From positions 1-33,150 of the forward strand of contig CAXXSP010000056.1 of the NCBI GenBank assembly GCA_963676605.2: a stretch of DNA of 33,150 nt. The letters are read 5' to 3'. Numbering within the stretch: the stretch's first letter is position 1; each line of letters opens with the position of its first letter. Both the position numbers and the translations under genes were made by a program. The notes below the pieces were generated by a model, which was not told the DNA's origin, did no database searches, and worked only from the letters and a program-made list of their open reading frames with translations. Positions 25,983 through 33,150 of this stretch are shown here, in pieces. The stretch comes from SABI01 sp963676605. Its GTDB lineage: Bacteria > Spirochaetota > Spirochaetia > Sphaerochaetales > Sphaerochaetaceae.

Positions 25983-27134
25983 ATGAAAAAGATATACAAG
26001 AGATTCATACAGTTACCGACACATGAAACCTTCTTTCTCTGGGGTCCCAGGCAATCGGGAAAATCAACATTCCTCAAAGAAACGTTTCAAACAGCGTTCT
26101 GGGTAGATCTCCTTCTTCCCCACAACTACCGTAGATACATGAGCAAGCCGGAACTTCTGATCGAAGAAGTAACACTGCAATCACCTGAGCTTGTTGTGAT
26201 TGACGAAATCCAGAAAGTGCCCCGCCTCCTCGATGCAGTCCACTGGATGATAGAAAACCTGGGAACTCACTTTGTCCTCTGCGGATCGAGTGCGAGGAAA
26301 GTGAAACGAGGTCATGCGAATCTTCTAGGTGGACGCGGTCTAAGATTTGAGATGTATGGACTATCAGGAGAAGAAATCGGTGAAGATCTCGACTTCATGG
26401 CTCTCCTGAACAAAGGATATATTCCTTCCATATACACAAGCAGACGACCGAAGCCATACTTGAATGCCTATGTATCACAGTACCTTAAGGAAGAGATAGC
26501 AGAAGAAGGTCTGGTGAGAAACCTTCCCGCCTTCTCGGAGTTTCTGAATATTGCCGCACTTTCCGATACAGAACCGGTGAACTACTCGACCATCGCCAGG
26601 GATGTCGGCGTTGCAGTTACCACAGTGAAAGGATACTTCGAAATATTAGAGGATACTCTTATCGGAAAGTTCCTGCCTACCTATAAGAAACGTCCGAAAA
26701 GAAGAATATCCATCGCCCCGAAATTCTACTTTTTTGATGTGGGCGTGGTCAATTTTCTCGCGAAGAGAGGTCCGATGGAAGTCGGAAGTGAGCTGCTCGG
26801 CAAAGCATTCGAAAACTGGGTGTTTCATGAACTCACTTGCTACAATTCATACAGGGAAGCATATGCCGAGTTTTTCTACTGGAGACTGACTTCAGGTATC
26901 GAAGTTGATTTCATCATCAACCACCTTGACTGTGCGATTGAGGCAAAAGCTTCGACACATATAAGGCAGAATCATCTGAAGGGATTGCGGGAGTTGAAAA
27001 AGGAGCACCCTGAAACACGGAAGCTGGTGCTTGTCTCTCTTGATACCCATGACAGGGTGAGTGAGGATAATATCCTGATCCTGCACGCTTCGACATTCCT
27101 CAAGAAATTATGGGCTGGGGAGTTTTTCTTCTAA
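25983..27134 (+). CDS. AAA-type ATPase with DUF4143 C-terminal domain
   Basis: 383 residues, intact. The N-terminal ATPase (AAA_14 type) has Walker A GPRQSGKST (21-29), Walker B LVVIDEIQK (70-78) and sensor CGSSAR. The middle has a winged-helix-like segment (NYSTIARDVGVAVTTVKGYF). The C-terminal DUF4143 region ends with EVDFIINHLDCAIEAKAS, which carries the D-E-x-K pattern of a PD-(D/E)XK-like fold. Functions of the family are poorly known and its members are common in mobile or accessory regions. The gene sits alone in AT-rich DNA beside a toxin-antitoxin pair and is convergent with it. Confidence 0.85.
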   Translation: MKKIYKRFIQLPTHETFFLWGPRQSGKSTFLKETFQTAFWVDLLLPHNYRRYMSKPELLIEEVTLQSPELVVIDEIQKVPRLLDAVHWMIENLGTHFVLCGSSARKVKRGHANLLGGRGLRFEMYGLSGEEIGEDLDFMALLNKGYIPSIYTSRRPKPYLNAYVSQYLKEEIAEEGLVRNLPAFSEFLNIAALSDTEPVNYSTIARDVGVAVTTVKGYFEILEDTLIGKFLPTYKKRPKRRISIAPKFYFFDVGVVNFLAKRGPMEVGSELLGKAFENWVFHELTCYNSYREAYAEFFYWRLTSGIEVDFIINHLDCAIEAKASTHIRQNHLKGLRELKKEHPETRKLVLVSLDTHDRVSEDNILILHASTFLKKLWAGEFFF

Positions 27135-27246
27135 ATCATTTCATCTCTATTTCTGATGACATGAACATGCTTTATAAAAACCAAGACTTTTTTATAAAAC
27201 TGAAAGCCCTTGTTGTGTAAAAAAGGTCAGAGATTCTACCTGTCCC

Positions 27247-27750
27247 CTATGCATGTGTAAGACTGGAAACAGCGGTACAATACGATTCATGAGATTCCTG
27301 AAAAAGGATCTGCAGACGTGGGATCTTTTTCTGTAAGATCGAAAGTCTCTCCGGGTCAATACGGGTCTCATAGACACTCCTGAACACATGCCGGAACCCT
27401 CTGAGTTCATCAGCAATACCTGCAAGTTCCTTTCCCATGAAAGCGGGACGGATTCCGGGAAGTTCAAGCTGCATCGCATCTATAAGATGTTTATGCCAGG
27501 ATTCTGATGGAAGATGATTTTCGAAAGTTTTGGAAATACGGAGAAAATAATTCTCCATTGTCGTATAAAGAGTATGAAGAGTATATCCTAAAGCTGCCCA
27601 GTCCAGCTCATCCTGAGCTCCCTCATTGATGCGCTGCCAGGCTTTTGAATTCATCAGATAGTTTTCTTTTAAAACCTGATATTCCTTGTCCAGCTGTGCA
27701 ATAAGTATCACGGCCTCCTCAGGCGTCAGTGCTATAGAGAACTTTCCCAT
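27247..27750 (-). CDS. HEPN-family HepT-like ribonuclease toxin
   Basis: 167 residues, all-helical in character. The family region WHKHLIDAM, then PGIRP and ADELRGFRHVFRSVYETRID matches, from memory, the HepT-like domain, whose R-x4-H/N type motif sits here (Arg120-HVFR-Ser125, Tyr127). The residue after the second Arg is Ser rather than His or Asn. Whether activity is kept is unknown. The start at 27750 (MGKFSIALTPEEA) has AGGAG about nine bases upstream. It overlaps the 3' end of the nucleotidyltransferase gene by 32 bases, so the two are made together as a type VII-like toxin-antitoxin module. Confidence 0.7.
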   Translation of the reverse strand: MGKFSIALTPEEAVILIAQLDKEYQVLKENYLMNSKAWQRINEGAQDELDWAALGYTLHTLYTTMENYFLRISKTFENHLPSESWHKHLIDAMQLELPGIRPAFMGKELAGIADELRGFRHVFRSVYETRIDPERLSILQKKIPRLQILFQESHESYCTAVSSLTHA

Positions 27751-28087
27751 GTGTATCAATCTCCTCTTTCATAAAATCCGGTAGAGACCTATAGTCAACA
27801 AGATCGACTTTAAAGCTGCTGTCCAATGCAATTGAAGTACATGCATACAGCTCTCGTCCCTCGAAGGAAAGATCTATATCGAAGGAAGGATTGCGGGGGA
27901 CTCCTTTGGCAAGAGATCCGAAAAGAACGATCCTTTCCAGTGCTGGGTCTCGCCTTCGGAATTCGTGTATCAGCCGATCGATCTCCGTCATTGCTTCTTT
28001 CATACGTGTCTCCAATACATCCACCGCTACTTCATGTGTTTTTGCTTGAGACTGTTTAACTTTATCTAGTAGATCTTCTGATATCAT
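27719..28087 (-). CDS. Minimal nucleotidyltransferase (MntA-like antitoxin)
   Basis: 122 residues. The Pol-beta-type NTase signature is complete: GS at 57-58 in VLFGSLAKG, Asp70 and Asp72 in FDIDLS, and a third carboxylate, Asp95, in FKVDLVDY. In MntA-HepT systems the NTase inactivates the HEPN toxin by adding AMP to it. The first ATG at 28087 has no clear ribosome site. An internal ATG at 28006 (MKEAMTEIDRLI) has GGAG seven bases upstream and would still include the whole NTase core, so the true start is uncertain. The NTase-first order is the reverse of some described hepT-mntA pairs. Confidence 0.8.
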   Translation of the reverse strand: MISEDLLDKVKQSQAKTHEVAVDVLETRMKEAMTEIDRLIHEFRRRDPALERIVLFGSLAKGVPRNPSFDIDLSFEGRELYACTSIALDSSFKVDLVDYRSLPDFMKEEIDTHGKVLYSTDA

Positions 28088-28224
28088 GATAGGCCAATGA
28101 TACTACACTCTTTGCATGGTGTCACCTCTTCATATTCGAGAGGCTATTCCACCGGAGGCGAAACGGTTGCATTCACATGTCGAAGTCACGGTTTCTATGT
28201 TCCATCTCTTTGATGCACACGCCA

Positions 28225-29016
28225 TCAGTTCAGGAGGCTGTTCAATGTTTCCCAGTAGGTTTCTCTAGCCATACCCCTCTCAGTGGTAAGAAGAGCAAGA
28301 AATTCCCTGTTCCCCTTCCTTCCAGTGATGGGAGAAAGAAGCAGTCCGTGGATCCCTACTCCCTCTTCTACGAGAGTTGAATACACCTGATCCATCGTCT
28401 CTTTAAGCAGTTCATCATCTGTGATGATTCCGTTGAATCCTTCTGTTTCAGGGTCTACTTCGAACTGGGGTTTGATCAGGAAGATCAGCTTCTTCTGTGT
28501 TGTCAGGGAGAGGATGTGAGAAGCAACGCCCCGTATGGAACGGAAGGAGAGGTCTGCGACGGCGATGGAGGCAGGAGGAGTGAGCGTTTGAATATGCAAG
28601 ATATTCGTCCTCTCGTGGACGATGACACGTTCATCGGTTCTCAGGCGGTAATCGAGCTGATTATACCCGACGTCCACAGAGTGCACGGCTGCAGCTCCAT
28701 GCTGGAGAAGACAGTCGGTGAAGCCTCCGGTGGAGGCTCCTGCATCGAGACAGACCTTTCCGCTCACATCAAGATGAAAGGATTCAAGGGCATGTTCGAG
28801 TTTGACGCCTCCACGCGAAACATACTTCGGGATATCGATCACGGCAGTACTGAGAGAGCTCACCTTCTGTGAAGCGTCGACGATGGTCTCCCCGTCCACC
28901 TTCACATTCCGCCCTGCGATATATCCCTGAAGGCGTGCAGCGTCGATATCAGGGAACTGACGTTTCAGGAGTTCGATCGCCTGTATCTTTTTCGCTTTCT
29001 TCATCGCCTCAGTCAC
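28225..29016 (-). CDS. tlyA: TlyA family rRNA 2'-O-methyltransferase
   Basis: 263 residues. The N-terminal S4 RNA-binding domain (AIELLKRQFPDIDAARLQGY, GRNVKVDGETI) is followed by YVSRGGVKLEHAL, the usual TlyA linker. A FtsJ-like methyltransferase follows, with CLDAGASTGGFTDCLLQ and VADLSFRS, and KPQFEV near the end. It methylates ribose in 16S and/or 23S rRNA. The 'hemolysin' name is historical. GTG at 29016 overlaps the ymdB stop (GTGA). The ATG at 29002-29004 is an equally possible start. It is the third gene of the rny operon. Confidence 0.92.
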   Translation of the reverse strand: MTEAMKKAKKIQAIELLKRQFPDIDAARLQGYIAGRNVKVDGETIVDASQKVSSLSTAVIDIPKYVSRGGVKLEHALESFHLDVSGKVCLDAGASTGGFTDCLLQHGAAAVHSVDVGYNQLDYRLRTDERVIVHERTNILHIQTLTPPASIAVADLSFRSIRGVASHILSLTTQKKLIFLIKPQFEVDPETEGFNGIITDDELLKETMDQVYSTLVEEGVGIHGLLLSPITGRKGNREFLALLTTERGMARETYWETLNSLLN

Positions 29017-29813
29017 ACTCCGGCATCTTCCTTGATCCGCTTGATGGAGAGAGCCTTCTTCGTATCGAGGTCGATCTCGATCACGACTCCCTGAAGGGAG
29101 GCTGCCTCATCAAGAATCTGATTCCTGTAGGGAATCTGGTGGAGCTGCCGTTCGATGGCGATGGAGGGGTCTGAACCGATGACGGAGTTGAAGGGTCCGC
29201 ACATCCCCAGGTCTGTGATATACGCAGTACCTTTCGGAAGGATCTGTTCATCCATCGTCTGCACGTGGGTGTGGGTTCCCACCACTGCGCTCACCTTCCC
29301 GTCGAGGTAATGGGCGAGCGCCTCCTTTTCCTGAGGGACTTCGGCATGGAAGTCCACGAGGACGGCATCACAGCTCTTGGAAAGCTTATCCACCGTGGCG
29401 GAACCGACGGTAAAGGGGTTCTCGATCGGCGGCATCTGATGGCGTCCCTGCAGGCTGATCACACCGATCTTCGCCTTGGGAAGGTTGATGACGGTGGCTC
29501 CCGTTCCGGGAGCGGAGGAGTGGTAGTTCGCCGGGCGGAGGATCCTCGAATCGCTCTTGAGCGTCGGGAGGAACTCATCTCTCTGCCAGATGTGGTTTCC
29601 GCTGGTTATCACATGCACTCCGGAAGAGAAGAGCTGCCCCGCTATATCGCGGGTAAGGCCGAAGCCTTCGTCGGCGTTCTCACCGTTGACGATGACGACA
29701 TCGGCACGGAGGCGTTTGATGAGTTGCGGCAGTTTCATAAAAAGGGCTCTGCAGCCCGGTCGTCCGATGACATCCCCCAGGAGCAGAGCCGTTACTGTAC
29801 GTCTAGAAGCCAT
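29013..29813 (-). CDS. ymdB: YmdB-type metallophosphoesterase
   Basis: 266 residues, intact, with the metal-binding motifs of the family: GDVIGRPG, NGENADEGFG, TSGNHIWQ, VDFHAE and GTHTHVQT. YmdB hydrolyses 2',3'-cyclic nucleotides in Bacillus and is linked there to RNA decay and c-di-AMP/biofilm control. It follows rny by 18 bases, an association seen in many bacteria, and overlaps tlyA. Confidence 0.93.
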   Translation of the reverse strand: MASRRTVTALLLGDVIGRPGCRALFMKLPQLIKRLRADVVIVNGENADEGFGLTRDIAGQLFSSGVHVITSGNHIWQRDEFLPTLKSDSRILRPANYHSSAPGTGATVINLPKAKIGVISLQGRHQMPPIENPFTVGSATVDKLSKSCDAVLVDFHAEVPQEKEALAHYLDGKVSAVVGTHTHVQTMDEQILPKGTAYITDLGMCGPFNSVIGSDPSIAIERQLHQIPYRNQILDEAASLQGVVIEIDLDTKKALSIKRIKEDAGV

Positions 29814-29831
29814 ACAATCCTTTGTTCAATC

Positions 29832-31364
29832 TTAACGCGCGTATTCTACGACACGCATCTCTCTGATGATGGTCACCTTGATCCTTCCGGGGTAGCGCAG
29901 TTCCGCTTCGATGCGTCCTGCAATGCCCTTTGCGATCTCCTTGGCCTCAGAGTCATTCACGATCTCGTTATTGACCAGAATCCTGAGTTCACGTCCTGCC
30001 TGAATGGCGAACGCCTTATCAACTCCGTTGAAGCTCTCAGCGATCTGCTCAAGGTTCTCAAGCCGTTTGATGTAGTTGTCGAGGGTCTCACGGCGTGCAC
30101 CGGGCCGGGCTGCCGAGATGGCATCCGCAAGCTGTACGATGACAGACTCAATGCAGTTCGGTTCGACATCATCATGGTGGGAGAGAATCGCATTGACGAC
30201 CCGCGGGTCCTCACCGAGCCGTTTGGCGAGATCCGCACCCATCTCTGCGTGGTTCGCATCGCCGTCCGATTCGATTCCCTTTCCGATATCATGAAGGAGT
30301 CCGCCGCGTCTGGCGATCTCACGGTCGGCCCCGACTTCACCTGCGATCATGCTGGCAAGGACGGCAACTTCCCTTGAGTGAGAGAGAACGTTCTGTCCGT
30401 AACTCGTTCTGAAGTGCAGCTTCCCGAGAGCCCTGACCATCTCCTGCGACATGTTGTGGATGCCGAGGTCGAAGAGCACCTTATCGGCCTCTTCCATCGT
30501 GATGCGGGTGATCTCCTTGGTAACCTTCGTGACAACCTCTTCTATCCGTGCCGGGTGAATCCTTCCATCCTGGACAAGACGTTCGAGAGCAACACGTGCC
30601 ACTTCCTTCCGAACAGGATCGAAACAGGAGATGACGACAGCCTCCGGAGTATCATCAATGATGATATCGACGCCGGTAAGGGTCTCAAGAGTCCTGATGT
30701 TACGACCTTCACGGCCGATGATCCGTCCCTTCATCTCGTCGCTAGGCAGAGAGACCGTTGTGACGGTCACTTCGCTGCTCACTTCGGTTGCCAGACGCTG
30801 GATCGAGGTGACAATAATGTCGCGTGCGACCTTGTCCGCCTTGATCTGAGCTTCCTGCTCGATCTTGTTGATACTCAGCTGTGCATCACGCTTCGCCTCT
30901 TTCTCGAGAGACTCGATGATCAGGTTCTTCGCCTCTTCGACACTCATGGTCGCAACTCTTTCGAGTTCGCTTGTCCACTTGGTCTCCATCTGCGTCAGTT
31001 CCTGTGCACGATTCTGGTTCTGTACCTCTTTATCTGCGAGTTCTTGTTTCTGGACATCGAGATCTGCCTGTTTCTTCTCGAGGTTTTCCTCTTTCGTTAA
31101 CAGTCTTCTCTCGGTTTTCTGAAGTTCACCTCTCCGTTCTCTTGCTTCCCTTTCCTGCTGTTGTTGTTCTTTTAACAATAAATCCCGGGTTTCAATTAAC
31201 AGTTCTTTACTTTTCGCTTCTGCTTCTTTTATAGCTTCTTCATTCAATCTCACAGCCTTCTGCTCGATTGAAGTCAGCTTGAACTTCGCATACGTCCAAC
31301 GGATAAACCATCCGATGACAATACTTACAAGACAAAGAGGGATACATATAAGTAGTAAATTCAT
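29832..31364 (-). CDS. rny: Ribonuclease Y
   Basis: 510 residues. It is a membrane-bound endoribonuclease that starts mRNA decay. An N-terminal membrane anchor (MNLLLICIPLCLVSIVIGWF) precedes a long charged coiled coil (about 25-190). Then come a KH domain (GRIIGREGRNIRTLE) and an HD domain (RRGGLLHDIGKG, AILSHHDD). I chose ATG 31364 because GGGGG lies six bases upstream. The open frame extends eight codons further. It is preceded by a strong promoter with a palindrome over its -35, so it is transcribed apart from the ribosomal operon upstream. Confidence 0.95.
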   Translation of the reverse strand: MNLLLICIPLCLVSIVIGWFIRWTYAKFKLTSIEQKAVRLNEEAIKEAEAKSKELLIETRDLLLKEQQQQEREARERRGELQKTERRLLTKEENLEKKQADLDVQKQELADKEVQNQNRAQELTQMETKWTSELERVATMSVEEAKNLIIESLEKEAKRDAQLSINKIEQEAQIKADKVARDIIVTSIQRLATEVSSEVTVTTVSLPSDEMKGRIIGREGRNIRTLETLTGVDIIIDDTPEAVVISCFDPVRKEVARVALERLVQDGRIHPARIEEVVTKVTKEITRITMEEADKVLFDLGIHNMSQEMVRALGKLHFRTSYGQNVLSHSREVAVLASMIAGEVGADREIARRGGLLHDIGKGIESDGDANHAEMGADLAKRLGEDPRVVNAILSHHDDVEPNCIESVIVQLADAISAARPGARRETLDNYIKRLENLEQIAESFNGVDKAFAIQAGRELRILVNNEIVNDSEAKEIAKGIAGRIEAELRYPGRIKVTIIREMRVVEYAR

Positions 31365-31388
31365 AGTTACCCCCATTGTGATTTTCAC

Positions 31389-31417
31389 ATAATACGGGGA
31401 GGCCTGTACCGTGTCAA
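31389..31417 (-). promoter_or_regulatory. Sigma-70-type promoter of rny-ymdB-tlyA
   Basis: On the minus strand a consensus TTGACA (31412-31417), 17 bases, TATTAT (31389-31394). The predicted start near 31382 gives a leader of about 18 bases. Confidence 0.75.
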
Positions 31418-31428
31418 GTCTGACTTGA
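31414..31428. promoter_or_regulatory. 15-bp palindrome overlapping the rny -35
   Basis: TCAAGTC-T-GACTTGA is a perfect 7-1-7 inverted repeat sharing four bases with the -35 hexamer of the rny promoter. It is a good candidate operator, but no cognate regulator is identifiable. Confidence 0.55.
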
Positions 31429-31466
31429 GAGGTAAAATCATGTGGTGAGGGATATATATCTGACAG

Positions 31467-31500
31467 AAAAGAAATAAGCCGTCCCTGTAAAAGGACGGCT
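31467..31500 (-). terminator. Intrinsic terminator of the rpsD-rpoA-rplQ operon
   Basis: On the minus strand AGCCGTCC and GGACGGCT form a perfect 8-bp stem with an 8-base loop, followed by TATTTCTTTTC. It lies 31 bases after the rplQ stop and separates that operon from rny. Confidence 0.85.
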
Positions 31501-31531
31501 AGATGTAAGAATTATTCAGTCAGAGATGGGG

Positions 31532-31944
31532 TTAGGAGCTCTTCTTCTCGCTCTTAGCCTTCTTCTCTTCCTTCTTCTCGCCAGTTCTGACAACGAGCTC
31601 AAGAAGAGCCATCTCAGCCCTGTCACCCTGACGGCGACCGGTCTTGATGATTCTGGTGTACCCGCCGTTCCTCTCTGTGTAGAGGGGAGCGATCTCGGTG
31701 AACAGCTTGGCGACGATTTCCTGGTCCTTGATGTCCCTTGAAATCATACGCCGGGCAGTGAACAGAATCAACCTTTCGCACGGGTGATCATCTTCTCAGC
31801 GTTGCGCTGAACTTCCTTGGCCTTCGCTTTTGTCGTCTCGATTCTCTCGTATCTGAACAGCGAAGTGAACCATATTCCGTAACATAGGCCTTACGCTTCC
31901 TGTGAGCGTCGGCTCAGTGCATTAAAACCAATTCTATGCTTCAT
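31532..31944 (-). CDS. rplQ: 50S ribosomal protein L17 (several frameshifts)
   Basis: Large-subunit protein of about 137 residues. It starts MKHRIGFNALSRRS at ATG 31944, 11 bases inside the end of rpoA. It continues in shifted frames as SLFRYERIETTKAKAKEV, AEKMITRAK, VDSVH and RRMISRDIKDQEIVAKLF, ending TGRRQGDRAEMALLELV and a Lys/Glu-rich tail (EKKEEKKAKSEKKSS). At least four single-base changes, including apparent insertions (GAAAGGT for GAAAGT near 31777 and an extra C near 31757), break the frame. L17 is near-universal, so these are almost certainly sequence errors. Confidence 0.9.
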
Positions 31945-32991
31945 TCTCTTCTTCCTTGTCCCCTGGAATTCTGATTGAGTTCTTCAGGACAGAATAATCT
32001 GTCATGCCGAGACTCAGATTCCACTCTTTCAGTTTCTCTTTGATCTCTGAAAGGGATTTCTTACCGAAGTTACGGGTCTTGCCGATCTCTTCTTCAGTCT
32101 TCCTTGTCAGATCCCCGATCGTCTGGATGTTGAGCGTTCTTCAGGCAGTTGCTCGATCTCACGGAGAGTTCGAGTTCGCTGACGCTGGTGTTCAGAATCT
32201 TCTTGATTCTTTCTTCACCCTCATCCACTTCATCGTTGCTGTTCACCAGAGACTCATCGAAGTTGATAAAGATAGAGAAGTGATCCTTCGCAATCTTTGC
32301 AGCTTCGGCAAGTGCATTCTCGGGTGCGATTGAACTCGTCGTGTGTAGATGTCGAGAACGAGCTTGTCATAGTCGTTTCTCTGACCCACACGGGTAGGTT
32401 CGATCTCGTACTTGACCCGGGTGACCGGGGAGAAAGATGCATCCGATGGGGATCGTACCCGATCTCTTCGATGTACTTCTCGTTGAGCTCAGAAGGGACG
32501 TAGCCTCTACCGAGGTCGATCTGCATCTCCATCTCGATATTCGCATCATCCATCATCGTGAACAGGAGGTGATCCTTGTTCATGATCTCAACTTCGTTCT
32601 TCTCAAGGCTGGCGCCGGTGATGACACCGGCTCCCTTGCATTCAATAAGAAGAACAGTACCTTCAGCATCTTCAGGCATCTTGATCTGCAGTTTCTTGAT
32701 CCGCGCGATAATCTCGGGGAGATCTTCCACAACTCCGGGGATCGATTCATACTCACTGCTAAGCAGGTGAGGGAGTCCCTCGGCGTTGAAGGTGGTGAAT
32801 CTCACTGCAGTAACAGCATAGCCCTGGATCGAAGAAAGGAGAATTCTCCTGAGGCTGTTTCCGATGGTTGTGCCGTATCCTCTTTCAAAAGGGTATGCGA
32901 CGAATCTTCCACTGTTCGCTTCTACGAGAGAGTGCTCAAAGGTAATCCCTTTAGGCTTCTTAAATCCTTTCAGAAGGTTCTTACGTGCCAT
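31934..32991 (-). CDS. rpoA: RNA polymerase alpha subunit (several frameshifts)
   Basis: About 350 residues. The N-terminal assembly domain reads intact to GYVPSELNEKYIEEIG (GYGTTIGNSLRRILLSS is the dimer region). From about 32445 the frame shifts several times. The pieces read RVKYEIEPTRVGQRNDYDKL, IAPENALAEAAKIAKDHFSI, then the C-terminal domain ELELSVRSSNCLKNA, NIQTIGDLTRKTEEEIGKTR and NFGKKSLSEIKEKLKEWNLS, ending with the acidic tail PGDKEEENEA and TAG at 31934-31936. The start is ATG 32991 with AAGGAG, where the TAA stop of rpsD overlaps that site. An essential gene with intact content, so the breaks are read as sequence errors. Confidence 0.95.
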
Positions 32992-33000
32992 GTTCACTCC

Positions 33001-33150
33001 TTAACGAGAATAGAGTTCGACGATCAACTGCTCTTTGATTACCTTCACTTCATCAACTTCTTCTCTGCGTGGTACTGCGTTGAACTTACCGGTCATGTTA
33101 TCCGGATCAAGTGACAGCCAGGCAGCAAGACCGCTCTTAGTGTACTCTTT
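33001..33150 (-). CDS. rpsD: 30S ribosomal protein S4, C-terminal end (partial)
   Basis: The last 49 codons of S4, running off the window edge. Read from the minus strand, they give KEYTKSGLAAWLSLDP, then MTGKFNAVPRREEVDEVKV and IKEQLIVELYSR, followed by TAA at 33001-33003. This matches the conserved S4 C-terminus. S4 binds 16S rRNA early in small-subunit assembly. It is followed after nine bases by rpoA in the standard alpha-operon order. Confidence 0.93.
   Translation of the reverse strand, partial: KEYTKSGLAAWLSLDPDNMTGKFNAVPRREEVDEVKVIKEQLIVELYSR

Noticed and set aside
27150..27235. Two TTTATAAAA direct repeats in the gap between convergent genes as insertion-site duplications
   Set aside because: The repeats are only nine bases of AT-rich sequence, close together, and flank no element.
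29265..30377. 370-codon plus-strand open frame
   Set aside because: It is antisense to ymdB and rny, spans their junction and has no family features; long shadows are common at this GC content.

Overview
The window is a bacterial chromosome segment of moderate GC, dense with genes and mostly transcribed from the minus strand. Gene content and order (rpsD-rpoA-rplQ next to rny-ymdB-tlyA, polA-coaE, a soluble PTS enzyme I, tandem small exported beta-rich proteins, a sigma-54 response regulator) suggest a spirochaete, perhaps Sphaerochaetaceae. That assignment is inference, because no rRNA or other phylogenetic marker was compared.

Layout: (1) 1-3.9 kb: 3' end of efp, a GAF-GGDEF diguanylate cyclase, an EpmB/KamA-type radical SAM protein probably acting on EF-P, and an MFS/GPH sugar transporter. 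(2) 4.0-9.5 kb, minus: a likely operon of a small membrane protein, a PhnP-like metallo-hydrolase, polA, coaE and a Pro/Thr/Glu-rich membrane-anchored protein. (3) 9.6-11.6 kb: three tandem paralogous exported beta-rich (probable outer-membrane) proteins with intercistronic hairpins. (4) 11.7-15.5 kb: an AI-2E-type permease, a VTT/DedA-like membrane protein and NAD synthetase. (5) 15.6-17.4 kb: an accessory patch with a cupin, a putative Imm-5-like immunity protein, and a divergent HTH-DUF4180 pair behind a strong promoter that contains a 10-bp tandem repeat. (6) 17.4-24.4 kb, minus: ptsI, a Der GTPase/histidine-kinase chimera, an NtrC-type regulator, oligoendopeptidase F and a TrmA/RlmD-type RNA methyltransferase, in tight or overlapping array. 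(7) 24.5-25.8 kb: a GerMN-domain protein and a SatP-type acetate/succinate transporter. (8) 25.9-28.1 kb: an AT-rich islet with an AAA/DUF4143 ATPase and a nucleotidyltransferase-HEPN (MntA/HepT-like) toxin-antitoxin pair. (9) 28.2-33.15 kb, minus: rpsD-rpoA-rplQ, a terminator, then rny-ymdB-tlyA from a recognisable sigma-70 promoter with a palindrome on its -35.

The main caution is that many genes carry single-base frameshifts, often in short G/C runs. They include essential genes (rpoA, rplQ, polA) and efp. Each resolves into a normal protein when one base is added or removed. They are densest near the two ends of the window, so I read them as consensus errors of a low-coverage assembly, not as gene decay. 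Interrupted genes are given below as single CDS spans. No stretch longer than 300 bases is without a gene, and I see no tRNA, rRNA, CRISPR array or insertion sequence.
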